Source: Metridium senile (lineage: Eukaryota > Cnidaria > Anthozoa > Actiniaria > Metridiidae). From it: a stretch of 64,000 bases of DNA. Positions within the stretch are counted from its first letter, which is position 1. Each line of letters opens with the position of its first letter. The notes under the pieces are model-generated. The model ran no database searches. It was not told where the DNA came from and was given only the letters and a program-made list of their open reading frames with translations. Of this stretch, positions 19,649-31,100 are shown one piece after another. The DNA is taken from the NCBI GenBank assembly GCA_949775045.1, contig OX459100.1, positions 10,762,331 to 10,826,330 on the forward strand. Direction: 5' to 3'. The position numbers and the translations under genes are program-made.

Positions 19649-20681
19649 TTAAGAGGCAGTCCGCCTAAGAACCGACCACTCGAATTTCGCGACATCACCG
19701 ATTTTGACAAAACTTTCTGTGCTAATCAACTAATCCAAATGATGAATAGAAATCGCTTTCTTTTTAAGTTTAAGTTTTTTTTAATATTTTTTAAGCGATC
19801 ATTTTTCGACCCTGTCGAGAATGTGTAAAATAGCGATTTTCAACGATGAAATTTGTGTCTAATTTCAAAGGCTCTAAAGTCTTGGCCTTTTGATTAAACT
19901 TAGTCAAACTTCTTACCTATATTGTTTTATGTTCGGGTAACCAGTTTAGCGAAACAAATTTCAAAAACAATAAAATTGGAGTATTTGAAGAATTTTAGAA
20001 AATAGCCGCCAGAAAGCTAATTTACATTTCCTCGAAGAGTACCAATACTAAAATGCATTTTTCTCAAAAGTGCAACGTAATCTGAAATCCAAAATATATT
20101 CGGCATAGAGTACTAGGATTAGTTAACAAGATTCAAGAATAACATTTTTGGGCAACGCGTATTTCGCGAAACTACAGCCTGTTAGATATTGTTAATTTTT
20201 GCATTTTTGAGCAAAAAGGGATAATTTTGCAAATCGTTATAGTGCGAGTTAACTGGTTAGAGAAAGTTAGAAAGTGAAATAATTAGAAAATAAGAGACGT
20301 TTTATTGAAATAAACGGGTAAATGATGTTTGTAAACAATTTTTTTTTTCGTTTAAACAATGTCACGCTGAATGCGTTACACACGTCAATTTTGATAAAAA
20401 TTAGCATATTGTCGGGCTGTTTTCCGTTCCATACTAGTACTATAAGTTTTCCAATTTAAATTCATAACAGAGTTCTCTTACCTTGCTAGGTTTGTATTGT
20501 AGGAACAAATTGTGACATTGATACTATAACTGTAGCTATAATTCTCTCACTTTGAAGGTTTATATTAATTACACAAGTTGACGATTTCATCTCAATACAC
20601 AAATAATAACGCGTGTACGTCTATTAATGTGCTCATTTACAAGACTGATACAATACGCGTTCTTTCAACAATGGTAGGTTA

Positions 20682-20960
20682 TTGTTGTTTTTTAGTGTAA
20701 ACAATGAGAGTCTTTGTAGCCCTAGTCGTGGATCTGGCGAGTTTATTACAATGATGATATTTTTGCGCATCTTTCGAAGTGCCATTTGTCGCGTGAGCAG
20801 TTTTCAGAGAGAACTTATTTTGAAAAGATCAGGCTTCTTAGATCTGAATGAAAGAAAAATAAAAGAAATGACGATTTGTCCAAGACATCGATATGCACTG
20901 GGTAAGTTTTGGCGATCTAGCAAGATCTGTCAGCACCCATCATATTCTGGAGGCAAATGA
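20682..20960 (+). CDS. Unrecognised Cys/His-bearing exon-like frame in TTAA transposon
   Basis: A 92-codon window. The credible part is the C-terminal half: SGFLDLNERKIKEM followed by a Cys/His cluster (TICPRHR, then KICQHPS with GGK), which resembles a small zinc-binding knuckle. A consensus donor GGTAAGT occurs at ~20900 inside it, so the reading may be an exon that ends there rather than at the stop. Function unknown; it could be a passenger protein of the element. No homologue is claimed. Confidence 0.35.
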   Translation: MLFFSVNNESLCSPSRGSGEFITMMIFLRIFRSAICRVSSFQRELILKRSGFLDLNERKIKEMTICPRHRYALGKFWRSSKICQHPSYSGGK

Positions 20961-21610
20961 TTTTAACCTGAAGATCGTGCACGAAGTCAGATCAATCTTT
21001 GGTCTAACTATTCCCGTATGATCACGTAAGTTATTTAGAAAAATTCAACAAACATTGAATGCTGCTGTACTATGATCAATATTTATTGCGTTCTGAGATC
21101 TCTTTTACGCTTTGATAACTTAAAATGCGCGTAAAATACATATACATATTCCGAAGTTGACTCTATTGACTTCTTTACACACAGATCAATCCCTTACATT
21201 TCCACGAATTGTCACTGAATAAAATATTATATTACACGGTTTCAAGACTGACACTGCGTAAAAAGAGATCTTAAAGATTATTTACGAGCTTGCATCTATT
21301 TTACGCGCGAATCTGAAATCATGTAAAACTGATCTAAAATAAGCCGTCAGTTCCGTCAGTGTATTATATATTTATCCGTTAGCCATTATCATAACTTAAA
21401 AAGGATAGATGCTGAAATTTAGTAAATATACGCGAAACTTCAAATTCGAAGGCTCGAAGTTTTATCCCTAGCTGAGTCTTGAATAGTAGTAATACAGTTG
21501 TAGAGGCAGCTAGAAGCTAAAGCGCGCGTAGACCACAGGAGCCCCAATAATTGCTTTATATATATAGATAGCACAGGAAGTCCAGTTTATTTTATACCAA
21601 CAACGCGCGT

Positions 21611-22065
21611 GTATATATCTATATACCAACTTTATATTGCATATTATGCAGCATTATTGTGAAACTACATAGTTTTCATAGTCAATTTTACAAGACCCCT
21701 CTGACGCGTACAAAATGTATTTTCATTAATAACATCACAATGAAATGGTAGGTGTTTTTATTTGTAAAGGTTTCGTATTACAGATTTTTTTATTTTTCCT
21801 CAGTTGCAAGAGCAAGTAGGGAACTAGACATTAACAAGTTCAGAAAAACTTTCACGTAAAGGATTTAGAGATATCAGCTTTAATAAAGGAATTTCAGGTC
21901 CTTTTTACAGCGGCCTGCTGTTGTCATGACAACGTCAAACGCGATAATTAAAAAAAAAATGATATCCTAGATCAGTAAGCTTCAAAATGATATATCGGTT
22001 AACTATGTAGTTTTACAATAATGCTGCATAACATGCAATATAAAGTAGGTATATAGATATATACA
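21611..22065. mobile_element. Nested MITE inside the TTAA transposon
   Basis: ~60-bp inverted ends. The left arm (21611-21672) starts GTATATATCTATATACC and runs through TTATGCAGCATTATTGTG. The right arm (22002-22065) is its complement with a few differences. The interior has no ORF. It separates the two exon-like frames of the host element. Confidence 0.7.
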
Positions 22066-22070
22066 GAAAC

Positions 22071-22416
22071 CATTTCGAGCCTTCTTAAAAAGAGTCAAGT
22101 CCAAGGTTTCTTCTCTCGACTGGCGTCTGCAAGAAGGAAACAAATCAACAGAGAAATATACCTAGAAGATCTAGAGGACATCTTAGAAGCAATCGCGGAA
22201 GCTGAAGAAGATGACAGAGTGAGACTACTGGATGAGCTTGCCGCGGAACTTGGCCCCAGATACCCTTTTGTTTTGACACATATTGTCTGTGTGACCGGCT
22301 ACCTGCGCAACGGTGAACTTCGAACGTTTAGTGTGGCTATGCTAAAGGAAATGCTTCGATATTTTGATATCGCCTTCGCCTCACTGAAAAGATCGGAAAA
22401 ACGATTTGCAAGCTAA
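22071..22416 (+). CDS. Unrecognised helical exon-like frame in TTAA transposon
   Basis: Open for about 115 codons after a polypyrimidine-poor ATATATACAG acceptor-like site near 22065. The sequence is strongly acidic and helical (YLEDLEDILEAIAEAEEDD) followed by LLDELAAEL and a hydrophobic segment (YPFVLTHIVCVTGYL), ending KRSEKRFAS. Codon content and length look like a real exon, and the frame lies between the inverted arms, so it probably belongs to the element. No domain recognised and no certain start. Confidence 0.35.
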
Positions 22417-23412
22417 AATCTCTTCATTTTTGGAATCTTGCGAATGCTGTAAGTTGGCGTGACTTTTTATCTTGGTGAAAAACCAATCGAAACTATAAAT
22501 AACTATTAGTAAAGCTGCTGTCAATCAAACTTTGTCTTTACAAAAACATTATTCAAAAACATTTATTCAAATCCCATTAAGCCACATGAAATACAACAAA
22601 ACCACGACTGTTAGCAATAAAAATATCATAGAATATTTTTGTTTTATTTACAGAAAAATGTTCTGCATATTTCGGCAATATGCTAATTTTTATCAAAATT
22701 GACGTGTGTAACGCATACAGTGTGACTTTGTTAAAATTTACCCGTTTATTTCAATAAAGCTTCTCTTATTTTCTAATTATTTCACTTTCTAAGCTTTCTC
22801 TAACCAGTTAACTCGCACTATAATTTTTTTGCAAAATGATCGCTTTTTGCTCAAAAATGCAAAAATTAACAATATCTAATAGGCTGTAGTTTCGCGAAAT
22901 ACGCGTTGCCCAAAAATGTTATTCTTGAATCTTGTTAACTAATCCTAGTACTCTATGCTGAATATATTTTGGATTTCAGATTACGTTGCACTTTTGAGAA
23001 AAATGCATTTTAGTATTGGTACTCTTCGAGGAAATGTAAATTAGCTTTCTGGCGGCTATTTTCTAAAATTCTTCAAATACTCCAATTTTATTGTTTTTGA
23101 AATTTGTTTCGCTAAAATGGTTACCCGAACATAAAACAATATAGGTAAGAAGTTTGACTAAGTTTAATCAAAAGGCCAAGATTTTAGAGCCTTTGAAATT
23201 AGACACAAATTTCATCGTTGAAAATCGCTATTTTACACATTCTCGACAGGGTCGGAAAATGATCGCTTAAAAAATATAAAAAAACCCTTAAACTTTAAAA
23301 GAAAGCGATTTCTATTCATCATTTGGATTGGTTGTTTAGCACAGAAAGTTTTGGCAAAATCGGTGATGTCGCGAAATTTGAGTGGTCGGTTCTTAGGCGG
23401 ACTGCCTCTTAA

Positions 23413-23975
23413 AAACGCCAAGATGACAGAAACAATATAATTATGTTTTTAGATATAGGAAACCATCCTATTCTGATGTATATACTTTGGGTAGATCGAC
23501 TTAAGTTAGAAAGTGTAAAAATACCTTTTAGCACGTATGTATGCATGATGGAAACAAAAAAAATACTTTACTTTGGCACCTGGTAACAGAGCATTTACAC
23601 AACTTTTGTTGATGAATACTGATTGAAGTTGTCGATTTAGTGATCGTCCTCCAGATGATTTGAATTTTTTGTTATATTTTACAGTAGTCGTGTTTTATTA
23701 TATCACATTGTTGTTATTAATCTTTTAATTATGAGTATGTTTTTAATAAAGTTCAATATGATGTTATTTGATCAGTCTATTATTTAAAAGTTAATGATCT
23801 TTATGGGACCTATTGGAAAAAAACACTTTGTCTTCATCTTTTATTACCCGAAAAATAATGATTGATTGATTGATCTTCGTTGTATATGACAGTGATAGAT
23901 TTGTTTTGAGATGGTATTGATGCAGCGCCAGCCAGAGACGTCCTTTCGCATTTACACCAAAGCTTTCTAATGATC
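23413..23975 (+). promoter_or_regulatory. B-A spacer with A2 5' module
   Basis: Resumes the B 3' spacer after the transposon (ACGCCAAGATGACAG onward) and passes into the shared receptor 5' block (23700-23975). Collinear with 44835-45386 before A3. No gene. Confidence 0.4.
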
Positions 23976-24689
23976 ATGGAAGCAAGCGAGCAATGTGATT
24001 TGTTTAGTGCACGAGTGTTTACCAGCGTCCAATAACGCATTCATAGCCAACGCCATAGTCAACGCAGCGTTGTCCATTACGGCGACTTTTGGGAATGGAC
24101 TAATCATCTTCGCCATCTTGAAATCCCAGAACCCCCAAACGCCATCGTACTTACTGATCACAAGTTTGGCGTTCATGGATTTACTAATGAGTCTTAGACA
24201 TCGATATAGAATTTACGTCACTAAGAAGCGAGTTCGTATCGCCATCGTAGCTGTATGGCTGGCCAATTTCGTTCTGGCTTACTTGCCGAACCTCAGTTTC
24301 TATTATTATTATTTGTTAATTATATTACCTACCATTACCTCTGTTTTCTACATCAAGTCGTTCCTAACCCTTCGTCGTTACACATCACAAGTGCAGGCTC
24401 ACCAACCCAACCCGTTACATGGTAACTTTGATGTTGTGAAATACAGAAAAACCTTGAAGACCATGGTCGCCATATTGGGATGTTATTTGTGTGTTATCTA
24501 CCTGGGATAGTTACACGTTTTTCTTGTGGAAATACACGATCTATTCAAAGTGCCCGCATTACTTTTTCTATAATTGGTTACCTAACGTTTGGTGCCAATT
24601 CCAGCATCAATCCAATCATTTATCTGACAAGGTTTCCAGATATTCGACAAGAGTGTAAAAACATTCTGAAAAAAGTTGACTTTCGTTGA
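23976..24689 (+). pseudogene. A2: broken A-type GPCR
   Basis: Positional partner of A1. Three lesions: an 11-base deletion after codon ~16 (ACCAG joined to CGTCC near 24025), the inherited in-frame loss of TM2 end to TM3, and a one-base deletion near 24489 (TTATTTG-TGTG versus TTATTTGGTGTG). The frames therefore change at both ends. TM4-TM6 (VWLANF through KTLKTMVAILG) and TM7 (NPIIY) are readable in separate frames. Confidence 0.88.
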
Positions 24690-25100
24690 TTTGGAAAAGC
24701 CAACGCCTTAGACAAAGGACCACTGTCCATTACGGCTACCTTTGAAAATAGGTTCTCAAACTCATTAATAATTCATTATCTCAGGGACCAATTACAACTT
24801 TGTATTTCAGTCACGTGCATAGGTCTTGATGTAATAGATCAAAAACTCGCGCTTCGTGTTTGATCAGGGGCTCCAAACACCTCGAAACGGATGAAAGCAC
24901 TCGGCCTGCGGCCTGCGGCCTCGTGCTTTCATCCGCTTCTCGGTGTTTGGAACCCCTGATTAACCACTCGCATTCGTTTTTGATCTATTACATCATCATC
25001 TTCGCCATCTTAAAGTCCAACAACTTTCAAACGCGAACTTACTTACTGATCACACGTTTGGCGTTCACGGATTTAATGATTGTTAATCATCCATATTTTG
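24690..25100 (+). pseudogene. Receptor head relic after A2
   Basis: Duplicate of the A1 relic, with the same ~230-bp interruption. It ends in TAA after GTGGCTAGCGCAT, as in the C3/C4 relics, rather than the GAAGCG extension of A1. Confidence 0.7.
24828..24994. mobile_element. Fold-back MITE in A2 relic
   Basis: Same size and boundaries as 5729-5895 with a handful of base changes; inherited by block duplication rather than a second insertion. Confidence 0.8.
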
Positions 25101-25516
25101 TTGTGGCTAGCGCATTATAAGCGAATAATGAAAATGAACTAGAAAATTGGAGTAATGGTTAATTAATAAAAACAGTTTTCAGCATTAACTATGGTTTAGT
25201 TTTCGCAAGACCCCGTGTATTTATTGAAAAAATTGTCAATTTACTGAAAATTCTCCAGATAGAATAAAAATTTAATTATGTCTTACACTAGTCATGTTTT
25301 ATTCTATAAAATTGTTGTTATTAATCTGTCAATGGTGAGCTTTTTTTTAAGTCTTCGACCAATATTACCCAATAAATAGCGATTGTTTGATTGATCTTCG
25401 AGGCAAACAGATGTTTGTATATGACAGTGATAGGTTTGCGCTGAGATCATATTGCTGTACCAGCCCAAGACTTCGTTTCTCATTCAAATCTTGTTCGGCA
25501 TAGCATTCTATTGATC

Positions 25517-26415
25517 ATGAACGCAAGTCACCAATGCCTTTCGATATTTGCACGATTGTTGAGCAAGGATATTGAAGCGTTGAAAAACGTATTCATAGCC
25601 AATGCCATAGTGAACGCAGCGCTGTCCATTACGGCGACCTTTGGGAATGGACTCATTATCTTCGCCATCTTGAGATCCCAAAACCTCCAAACGCCGTCTT
25701 ACTTACTGATCACAAGTTTGGCGTTCACGGATTTACTGATTGGGCTTGTTTATCATCCATATTTTGCTGTGGTTAGTGCATTGTTTGCTGTAGATGGCAA
25801 TATCCAAGCGAAATGCAGGGAAAGCATATATATCCAAATATTCTATTATCTTCTTTTCATTATTGGAGGTGTTTCATTTTCCATGAACTTGTTCATAAGT
25901 ATCGACAGATATCTGGCGCTCACTCTTAGACACCGATATAGAATTCACGTCACCAAGAAGCGAGTTCGTATCGTCATCATAGCAGTATGGCTGGCCAATC
26001 TCGCCGTGGCTTACTTGTTTGTAAAGTTTTCGAACGCTAGTTTGAACTTGTATTGCTTACCATTACCTCTGTTTTCTACATCAAGTCGTTCCTAACCCTT
26101 CGTCGTTACACATCACAAATCCAGGCCCAACAACCCAACCCGTTACATGGTAACTATGATGTTGTGAAATACAGAAAGACCTTGAAGACCATGTTCGCAA
26201 TACTGGGCTGTTATTTGGTGTGTTGTATACCTGGGGAAATTGCACTTTTTTCTAAAGGAAATACAGGATCTACTCGAGGCGACCTGGCTGTTTTGATAAT
26301 TGGTTTCCTAATGTTTGGTGCCAATTCCAGCATCAATCCAGTCATTTATCTGACAAGGTTTAGAGATATTCGCCAAGAGTGTAAGAACGTCGTGCAAAAG
26401 TTGACTTTTCGTTGA
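25517..26415 (+). pseudogene. D2: D-type GPCR with 7-base deletion
   Basis: Intact from MNASHQC through TM1, TM2, AKCRES, IDRY and TM4. It then loses 7 bases at about 26038 (GCTAGTTTGAAC versus GCTATACAGTATTTGGAAC in D1), so the frame shifts in the TM4-TM5 loop and stops at 26095. TM5 to the tail continues cleanly in the next frame (26053-26415) and retains the full QAQQPN loop-3 core that D1 lacks. Recently inactivated; D1 and D2 carry different defects. Confidence 0.9.
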
Positions 26416-26800
26416 TTTGAAAACAACCCAACGTATTTAATTACCGAGAAATCACAAGGTCTTCACGTGATTTTAAAAATAACGACAACTTCAATCGCTG
26501 TCAATCATTTTACAAACAAAAACAACAAGAAGGTCAAATGACGACATAGATCTGTGGTGAGTGGAGGACAATTCCGTTGTCATGGTGATGAATAACAACA
26601 AAGTCTGATATGATTGGAGGACATGGTCTCGAGTCTTTCATAAGACTGCAAGGAGATTTTCACCACATTCCCGAGGAGAACACAGAAAAAAGTAAAAAAA
26701 ACTTAACGCATATTACGACTAGTCTTCCACGGATAGCCCAGTGACAAACTTAATGTATAATACACTATTCTGTGTCACCCTCTTTAAATAAAGAGAATGT
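26416..26800 (+). promoter_or_regulatory. D2 3' UTR with poly(A) signal
   Basis: Copy of the D/E 3' block with CTCTTTAAATAAAG near 26783. The interior differs from D1 by small indels. Confidence 0.5.
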
Positions 26801-26984
26801 TATTATTATTATTATTAGAAGTGTTTTCAAGATGTGTAATTAAAATCTAAAATTGTTATTAAATTTCTCTCATTTGTAGATTGTTATCAATCTTCAAATG
26901 ATGTAGTGTATGTTTTTAATATTACTATACTCGCTAGTTTCCAGTTGTTTTTAATATTTTGCATTGTTATTAGAGAAATAATTT

Positions 26985-28110
26985 GTTGAAAAGTTGATAA
27001 TCATGATTAGGTTTGTAATTGAAAAGTTAATCAGTACCTGGGTGCATCACTGTGTGGCGTAAGTAAATAGATGAAAAAGTAATCAATAACACACATAGCA
27101 TATATGAACATATCTCTCAAGCAAAGATCGCTATATTAAATCCATATCACAATCGTTAGTTATTGATAAGTTAATCACTACCTGGGTTTATCATATACAC
27201 TTAACCACATTAACAAGAGCTTGTGGGTTGTCTGTAAATCAATGAGAAAGCAATCAATATAACACACATAGCATATATGAACATATCTCTCAAACAAAGA
27301 TCGCTATATTAAATCCATATCACAATCGTTAGTTATTGATAAGTTAATCAGCAGCTGGGTTTATCATATTGTAAATCGATGAGAAAGTAATCATTAAACA
27401 CATATAGTATATATGAACATATATCTCTTTGAAAGTGCGCTTAAATTAATATCATTATCGTTAGTTTGTGAAAAGTTCATCACTGCCTGGGTTGCCAGAC
27501 GATGTACTCGGGGGGTAAAATGACGGGGGGGAAGGGTGCGACGGAGCTTCATATTGCAGCCCCTAAAAAATATTCAAACCTGAAATTTTACACCCCAAAA
27601 AATACATAGCATGCAAATTTCGAACCCCAAAAAAATACAAGACTTAAATACCACAAAACTGATTTATTGATTGTATATAGTATGTTTCTTTACGGAACTC
27701 ACGCCTTGCTGAAAAAATTTGAAACGAATAATTTTCTGATATATGGATTGAAACAAAAATTGAACTCGGAGATGTGAAAAACCCCAAAAATACGGGTTTC
27801 TTTTTAAGACCTAAAAACATACGTGTCAGTTCTCTTGACCCCCCAAAAAATACCCAGAACGAAAATTGTCAACCTTAAATAATACGTCGGATCTCCCCGT
27901 CATCTTACCCCCCGAGTACATCACCCGGACCTGGGTGCATGATTATGTGTCGTCTGTGCATCGGTGAGAAAGCCATCAATGTCAGCTTAAATACGAACAG
28001 ATCTCTCAATTTAAAAGTGCATTATATTGGATTCATTGTCATCAAAACACAGTGTATTAAAGCGCATATATGAACATATCTCTCAATCAAAGTGGTCTAT
28101 ATATTAAATC
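26985..28110. repeat. Tandem repeat array between D2 and B2
   Basis: Same degenerate units as 7975-10090. It lacks the 916-bp TTAA element: the site at 27439-27456 reads GCGCTTAAATTAATATC. Interrupted by the fold-back element at 27501-27922. Confidence 0.7.
27501..27922. mobile_element. GATGTACTCG fold-back element, copy 2
   Basis: Same ends and CCCAAAAAATAC iterations as copy 1. The G-run at the left end is shorter (GGGGGG, then a second run), showing slippage between copies. Confidence 0.75.
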
Positions 28111-28240
28111 CATAACATTAGGTAAACATTGAATCTTTTTGTTTTTACAGCGGTATATTTTCTTTGAGATAACTTTGCAGTGCTAGTTCCAGACGTATTT
28201 TTTCTTGCTCACCTTGCTTCGCCAAAGCTTTCTATTGATC

Positions 28241-29167
28241 ATGAACGCAAGTGAGAAATGCCTTCAAGTGTTTGTCGGAGTGATCGACAGGAATTCTGAA
28301 GCGTTCAAAAACGTATTCATAGCCAATGCCTTAGTCAACGCGGCGCTGTCCATTACGGCGATTTTCGGGAATGGACTCATCATCTTCGCCCTCTTGACAT
28401 CCCAGAACCCACAAACGCCATCTTACTTACTGATCACAAGTTTGGCGTTCACGGATTTACTGATTGGGCTTGTTTATCATCCATATTTTGCTGTGGTTAG
28501 TGTATTGTTTGCTGCAGATGGCAATTTTCAAGCAAAATGCATAAAGGACGTGTTTGCCATTCTATTTTTTTATCTTCTTATACTTCTTGGAGGCGTTTCA
28601 ACTTTCATGAATTTGATCATAAGCATCGACAGGTATCTGGCGCTGAGTCTTAGACACCGATATAGAACTCACGTCACCAAGAAGCGAGTTCGTATCGCCA
28701 TCGTAGTTGGATGGATGGCCAATCTTATCTTGGTGTTCTTTTCGATCTTTCCGAACTTTATGCAGGTTCCAGATTTTCTTGTTTTACAATGTTTCGAAGT
28801 AATATTATTAACACTTACCTCTGTTTTCTACATCAAGTCGTTCCTAACCCTTCATCGTTACACATCACAAGTCCAGGCCCAACAACCCAATCCGTTACAT
28901 GGTAACTTTGATGTTGTGAAATACAAGAAAACCTTGAAGACGATGGTCGCCATATTGGGATGTTTTTTGGTGTGTTGTATACCTATAACAATTGCGGTTA
29001 TTTCTGATCATGTCTCTGATACATCCAATGCTCTTTTAGCTTCTTTTATAGTAGGTTATCTTATCTTTGGTGCTAATTCCAGCATCAATCCAGTCATGTA
29101 TCTCACAAGGTTTACAGATATTCGACAAGAATGTAAAAATATCCTGAGAAAGCTGACTTTCCGTTGA
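28241..29167 (+). CDS. B2: intact B-type GPCR
   Basis: 308 residues, the only undamaged B gene here. Start MNASEKC; TM1 AIFGNGLIIF; TM2 LAFTDLL; cysteine in AKCIKD; TM3 ending ISIDRY; TM4 VGWMANL; the longest TM4-TM5 loop of the family (IFPNFMQVPDFLVLQC); loop-3 core QAQQPNPLHG; TM6 CCIP; TM7 NPVMY; tail DIRQECKNILRKLTFR. The cysteine near TM5 could pair with the outer-loop cysteine, unlike in the short-loop subtypes, so B may bind a different ligand class (inference). AATAAA lies near 29284. Confidence 0.92.
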   Translation: MNASEKCLQVFVGVIDRNSEAFKNVFIANALVNAALSITAIFGNGLIIFALLTSQNPQTPSYLLITSLAFTDLLIGLVYHPYFAVVSVLFAADGNFQAKCIKDVFAILFFYLLILLGGVSTFMNLIISIDRYLALSLRHRYRTHVTKKRVRIAIVVGWMANLILVFFSIFPNFMQVPDFLVLQCFEVILLTLTSVFYIKSFLTLHRYTSQVQAQQPNPLHGNFDVVKYKKTLKTMVAILGCFLVCCIPITIAVISDHVSDTSNALLASFIVGYLIFGANSSINPVMYLTRFTDIRQECKNILRKLTFR

Positions 29168-29996
29168 TTTCAGAATGTTGGCATTTTAATTGACGATAAC
29201 TCACTCTCAAAAAAGTCATCCCTTCGAGACTAGTACACATGCACTAGGTGAAAATTACTGTAACTTTCAATTATCTTTGTCCCTGCAATAAAGTATTTTC
29301 CTCTGCAACAAGTCGCACATATTGAATCTGGTTTGAGTTCGTGCCTCCTATTGCAGCGACAAATAGATGCAATATTCACATGTCGCAGTGTCTTGTCGTC
29401 GCGTGTGAACTGCCCATAAAAACGCCAAGATGACAGAAACAATATAATTCTGTTTTTAGATATAGGAAACCATCCTATTCTGATGTATATACTTTGGGTC
29501 GATCGACTTAAGTTAGAAAGTGTATAAATACCTTTTAGCACGTATGTATGCATGATGGAAACAAAAAAATACTTTACTTTGGCACCTGGTAACAGAGCAT
29601 TTACACAACTTTTGTTGATGAATACTGATTGAAGTTGTCGATTTAGTGATCGTCCTCCAGATGAATTGAATTTTTTGTTATATTTTACAGTAGTCGTGTT
29701 TTATTACATCACATTGTTGTTATTAATCTGTCAATGGTGAGCTTGTTTTTAATAAAGTTCAGTATGATGTTATTTGATCAGGGTTTTATTGAAAAGTTAA
29801 CGATCTTTATGATTGAAAAAAAAAAACACCTTGTCTTCATCCAATATTACCCAATAAAAATCGATTGATTGATAGATCTTCCAGGTAAACATGTTTGTAT
29901 ATGACAGTGACAGATTTGCTTTGAAATCATATTATAGTGCCAGCGCGAGACGTCGTTTCTCATTCACACCTTGTTCGGCATAGCTTTCTATTCATC
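29168..29996 (+). promoter_or_regulatory. B-C spacer and 5' module of C3
   Basis: B 3' UTR (CTGCAATAAAGTATTTTCC), then spacer, then the A/D/E-type 5' block (29715-29996) ending CTATTCATC before ATG. C3 thus has the A/D/E promoter, whereas C2, C4 and C5 use the other C-type upstream block. The equivalent interval is deleted between B1 and C1. Confidence 0.45.
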
Positions 29997-30908
29997 ATGA
30001 ACGCAAGTGAGCAATGCTTTTCTATATTTGCACGATTGTTGAACAAGGATATTGAAGCGTTTAAAAACGTATTCATAGCCAACGCCATAGTGAACGCAGC
30101 GCTGTCCATTACGGCGACTTTTGGGAATGGACTCATCATCTTCGCCATATTGAGATCCCAGAACCTCCAAACGCCGTCTTACTTACTGATCACAAGTATG
30201 GCGTTCAATGATTTACTGATTGGGCTTGTTTATCATCCATATTTTGCTGTGATTAGTGCATTGTTTGCTGTAGATGGCAATATTGAAGCGAAATGTAGCA
30301 GGGACGTGCATATCAAACTATTTTATTATCTTCTTTTAATTATTTGCGGCGTTTCATTTTCCATGAGCTTGTTAATAAGTATCGACAGATATCTGGCGCT
30401 GACTCTTAGACACCGATATAGAGTTTACGTCTCCAAGAAGGGAGTTCGTATCGTCATCGTAGCTGGATGGCTGGCCAATCTCGTCGTCGCTTTCTTGTTT
30501 TTAAAGTTTTCGTTGGATGATTTGCAATATTTGTACATTACTTTGCTTGCACTAACGTCTGTTTTCTACATCAAGTCGTTCCTAGCCCTTCGTCGTTACA
30601 CATCACAAGTCCAGGCCCAACAACCCAACCCGTTACATGGTAACTTTGATGTTGTGAAATACAAGAAAACCTTGAAGACCATGGTCGCCATATTGGGATG
30701 TTATTTGGTGTGTTATCTACCTGGGATAGTTACACGTTTTTTTCGTGAAAATACACGATCTATTCAAAGTGCCCGCATAACTTTTTCTATAATTGGTTAC
30801 CTAATGCTTGGTGTTAATTCCAGCATCAATCCAGCCATTTATCTGTCCAGGTTCCCAGATATTCGACAAGAGTGTAGAAACATTCTTAAAAAAGTTGACT
30901 TTCGTTGA
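29997..30908 (+). CDS. C3: intronless class A GPCR
   Basis: 303 residues. N-terminus like D (ARLLNKDIEAFKNVF), the rest C-type: a mosaic consistent with its D-like promoter. GNGLIIF, SMAFNDLL (a T-to-N change in the TM2 motif), AKCSRD, IDRY, loop 2 with VSKKG (K-K-R replaced by K-K-G), GWLANL, loop-3 core, CYLP, NPAIY. The substitutions are mild; I expect a working receptor. In-frame relic follows the stop. Confidence 0.9.
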   Translation: MNASEQCFSIFARLLNKDIEAFKNVFIANAIVNAALSITATFGNGLIIFAILRSQNLQTPSYLLITSMAFNDLLIGLVYHPYFAVISALFAVDGNIEAKCSRDVHIKLFYYLLLIICGVSFSMSLLISIDRYLALTLRHRYRVYVSKKGVRIVIVAGWLANLVVAFLFLKFSLDDLQYLYITLLALTSVFYIKSFLALRRYTSQVQAQQPNPLHGNFDVVKYKKTLKTMVAILGCYLVCYLPGIVTRFFRENTRSIQSARITFSIIGYLMLGVNSSINPAIYLSRFPDIRQECRNILKKVDFR

Positions 30909-31100
30909 TTTGGAAAAGCCAACGCCCTAGACAAAGGACCATTGTCCATTACGGCTACCTTTGAAAATAGACTCATCATCTTGGCCATCTTAAAGTCTAA
31001 GAACCTCCAAAAGCCACCTTACTTACTGATCACACGTTTGGCGTTCACGGATTTAATGACTGTTAATCATCCATATTTTTCTGTGGTCAGCGCATTATAA
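30909..31100 (+). pseudogene. In-frame receptor head relic after C3
   Basis: Open from the C3 stop codon for 63 codons to TAA after GTGGTCAGCGCAT. Same reading as the C1 relic without the GAAGCG extension. Confidence 0.7.

Larger units (their letters stand above)
19653..23408. mobile_element. 3.76-kb TTAA transposon with ~740-bp inverted ends
   Basis: Flanked by TTAA (19649-19652 and 23409-23412). The empty site is seen at 44826-44835 (CAGCCCTTAAAAACGCC). The left arm 19653-20411 and right arm 22677-23408 are inverted copies starting GAGGCAGTCCGCCTAAGAAC, with scattered substitutions and small indels. The 2.26-kb interior carries two exon-like frames and a nested MITE. No DDE transposase is recognisable, so it is likely non-autonomous or highly diverged. 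TTAA targets suggest piggyBac or Kolobok (inference). Confidence 0.85.
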
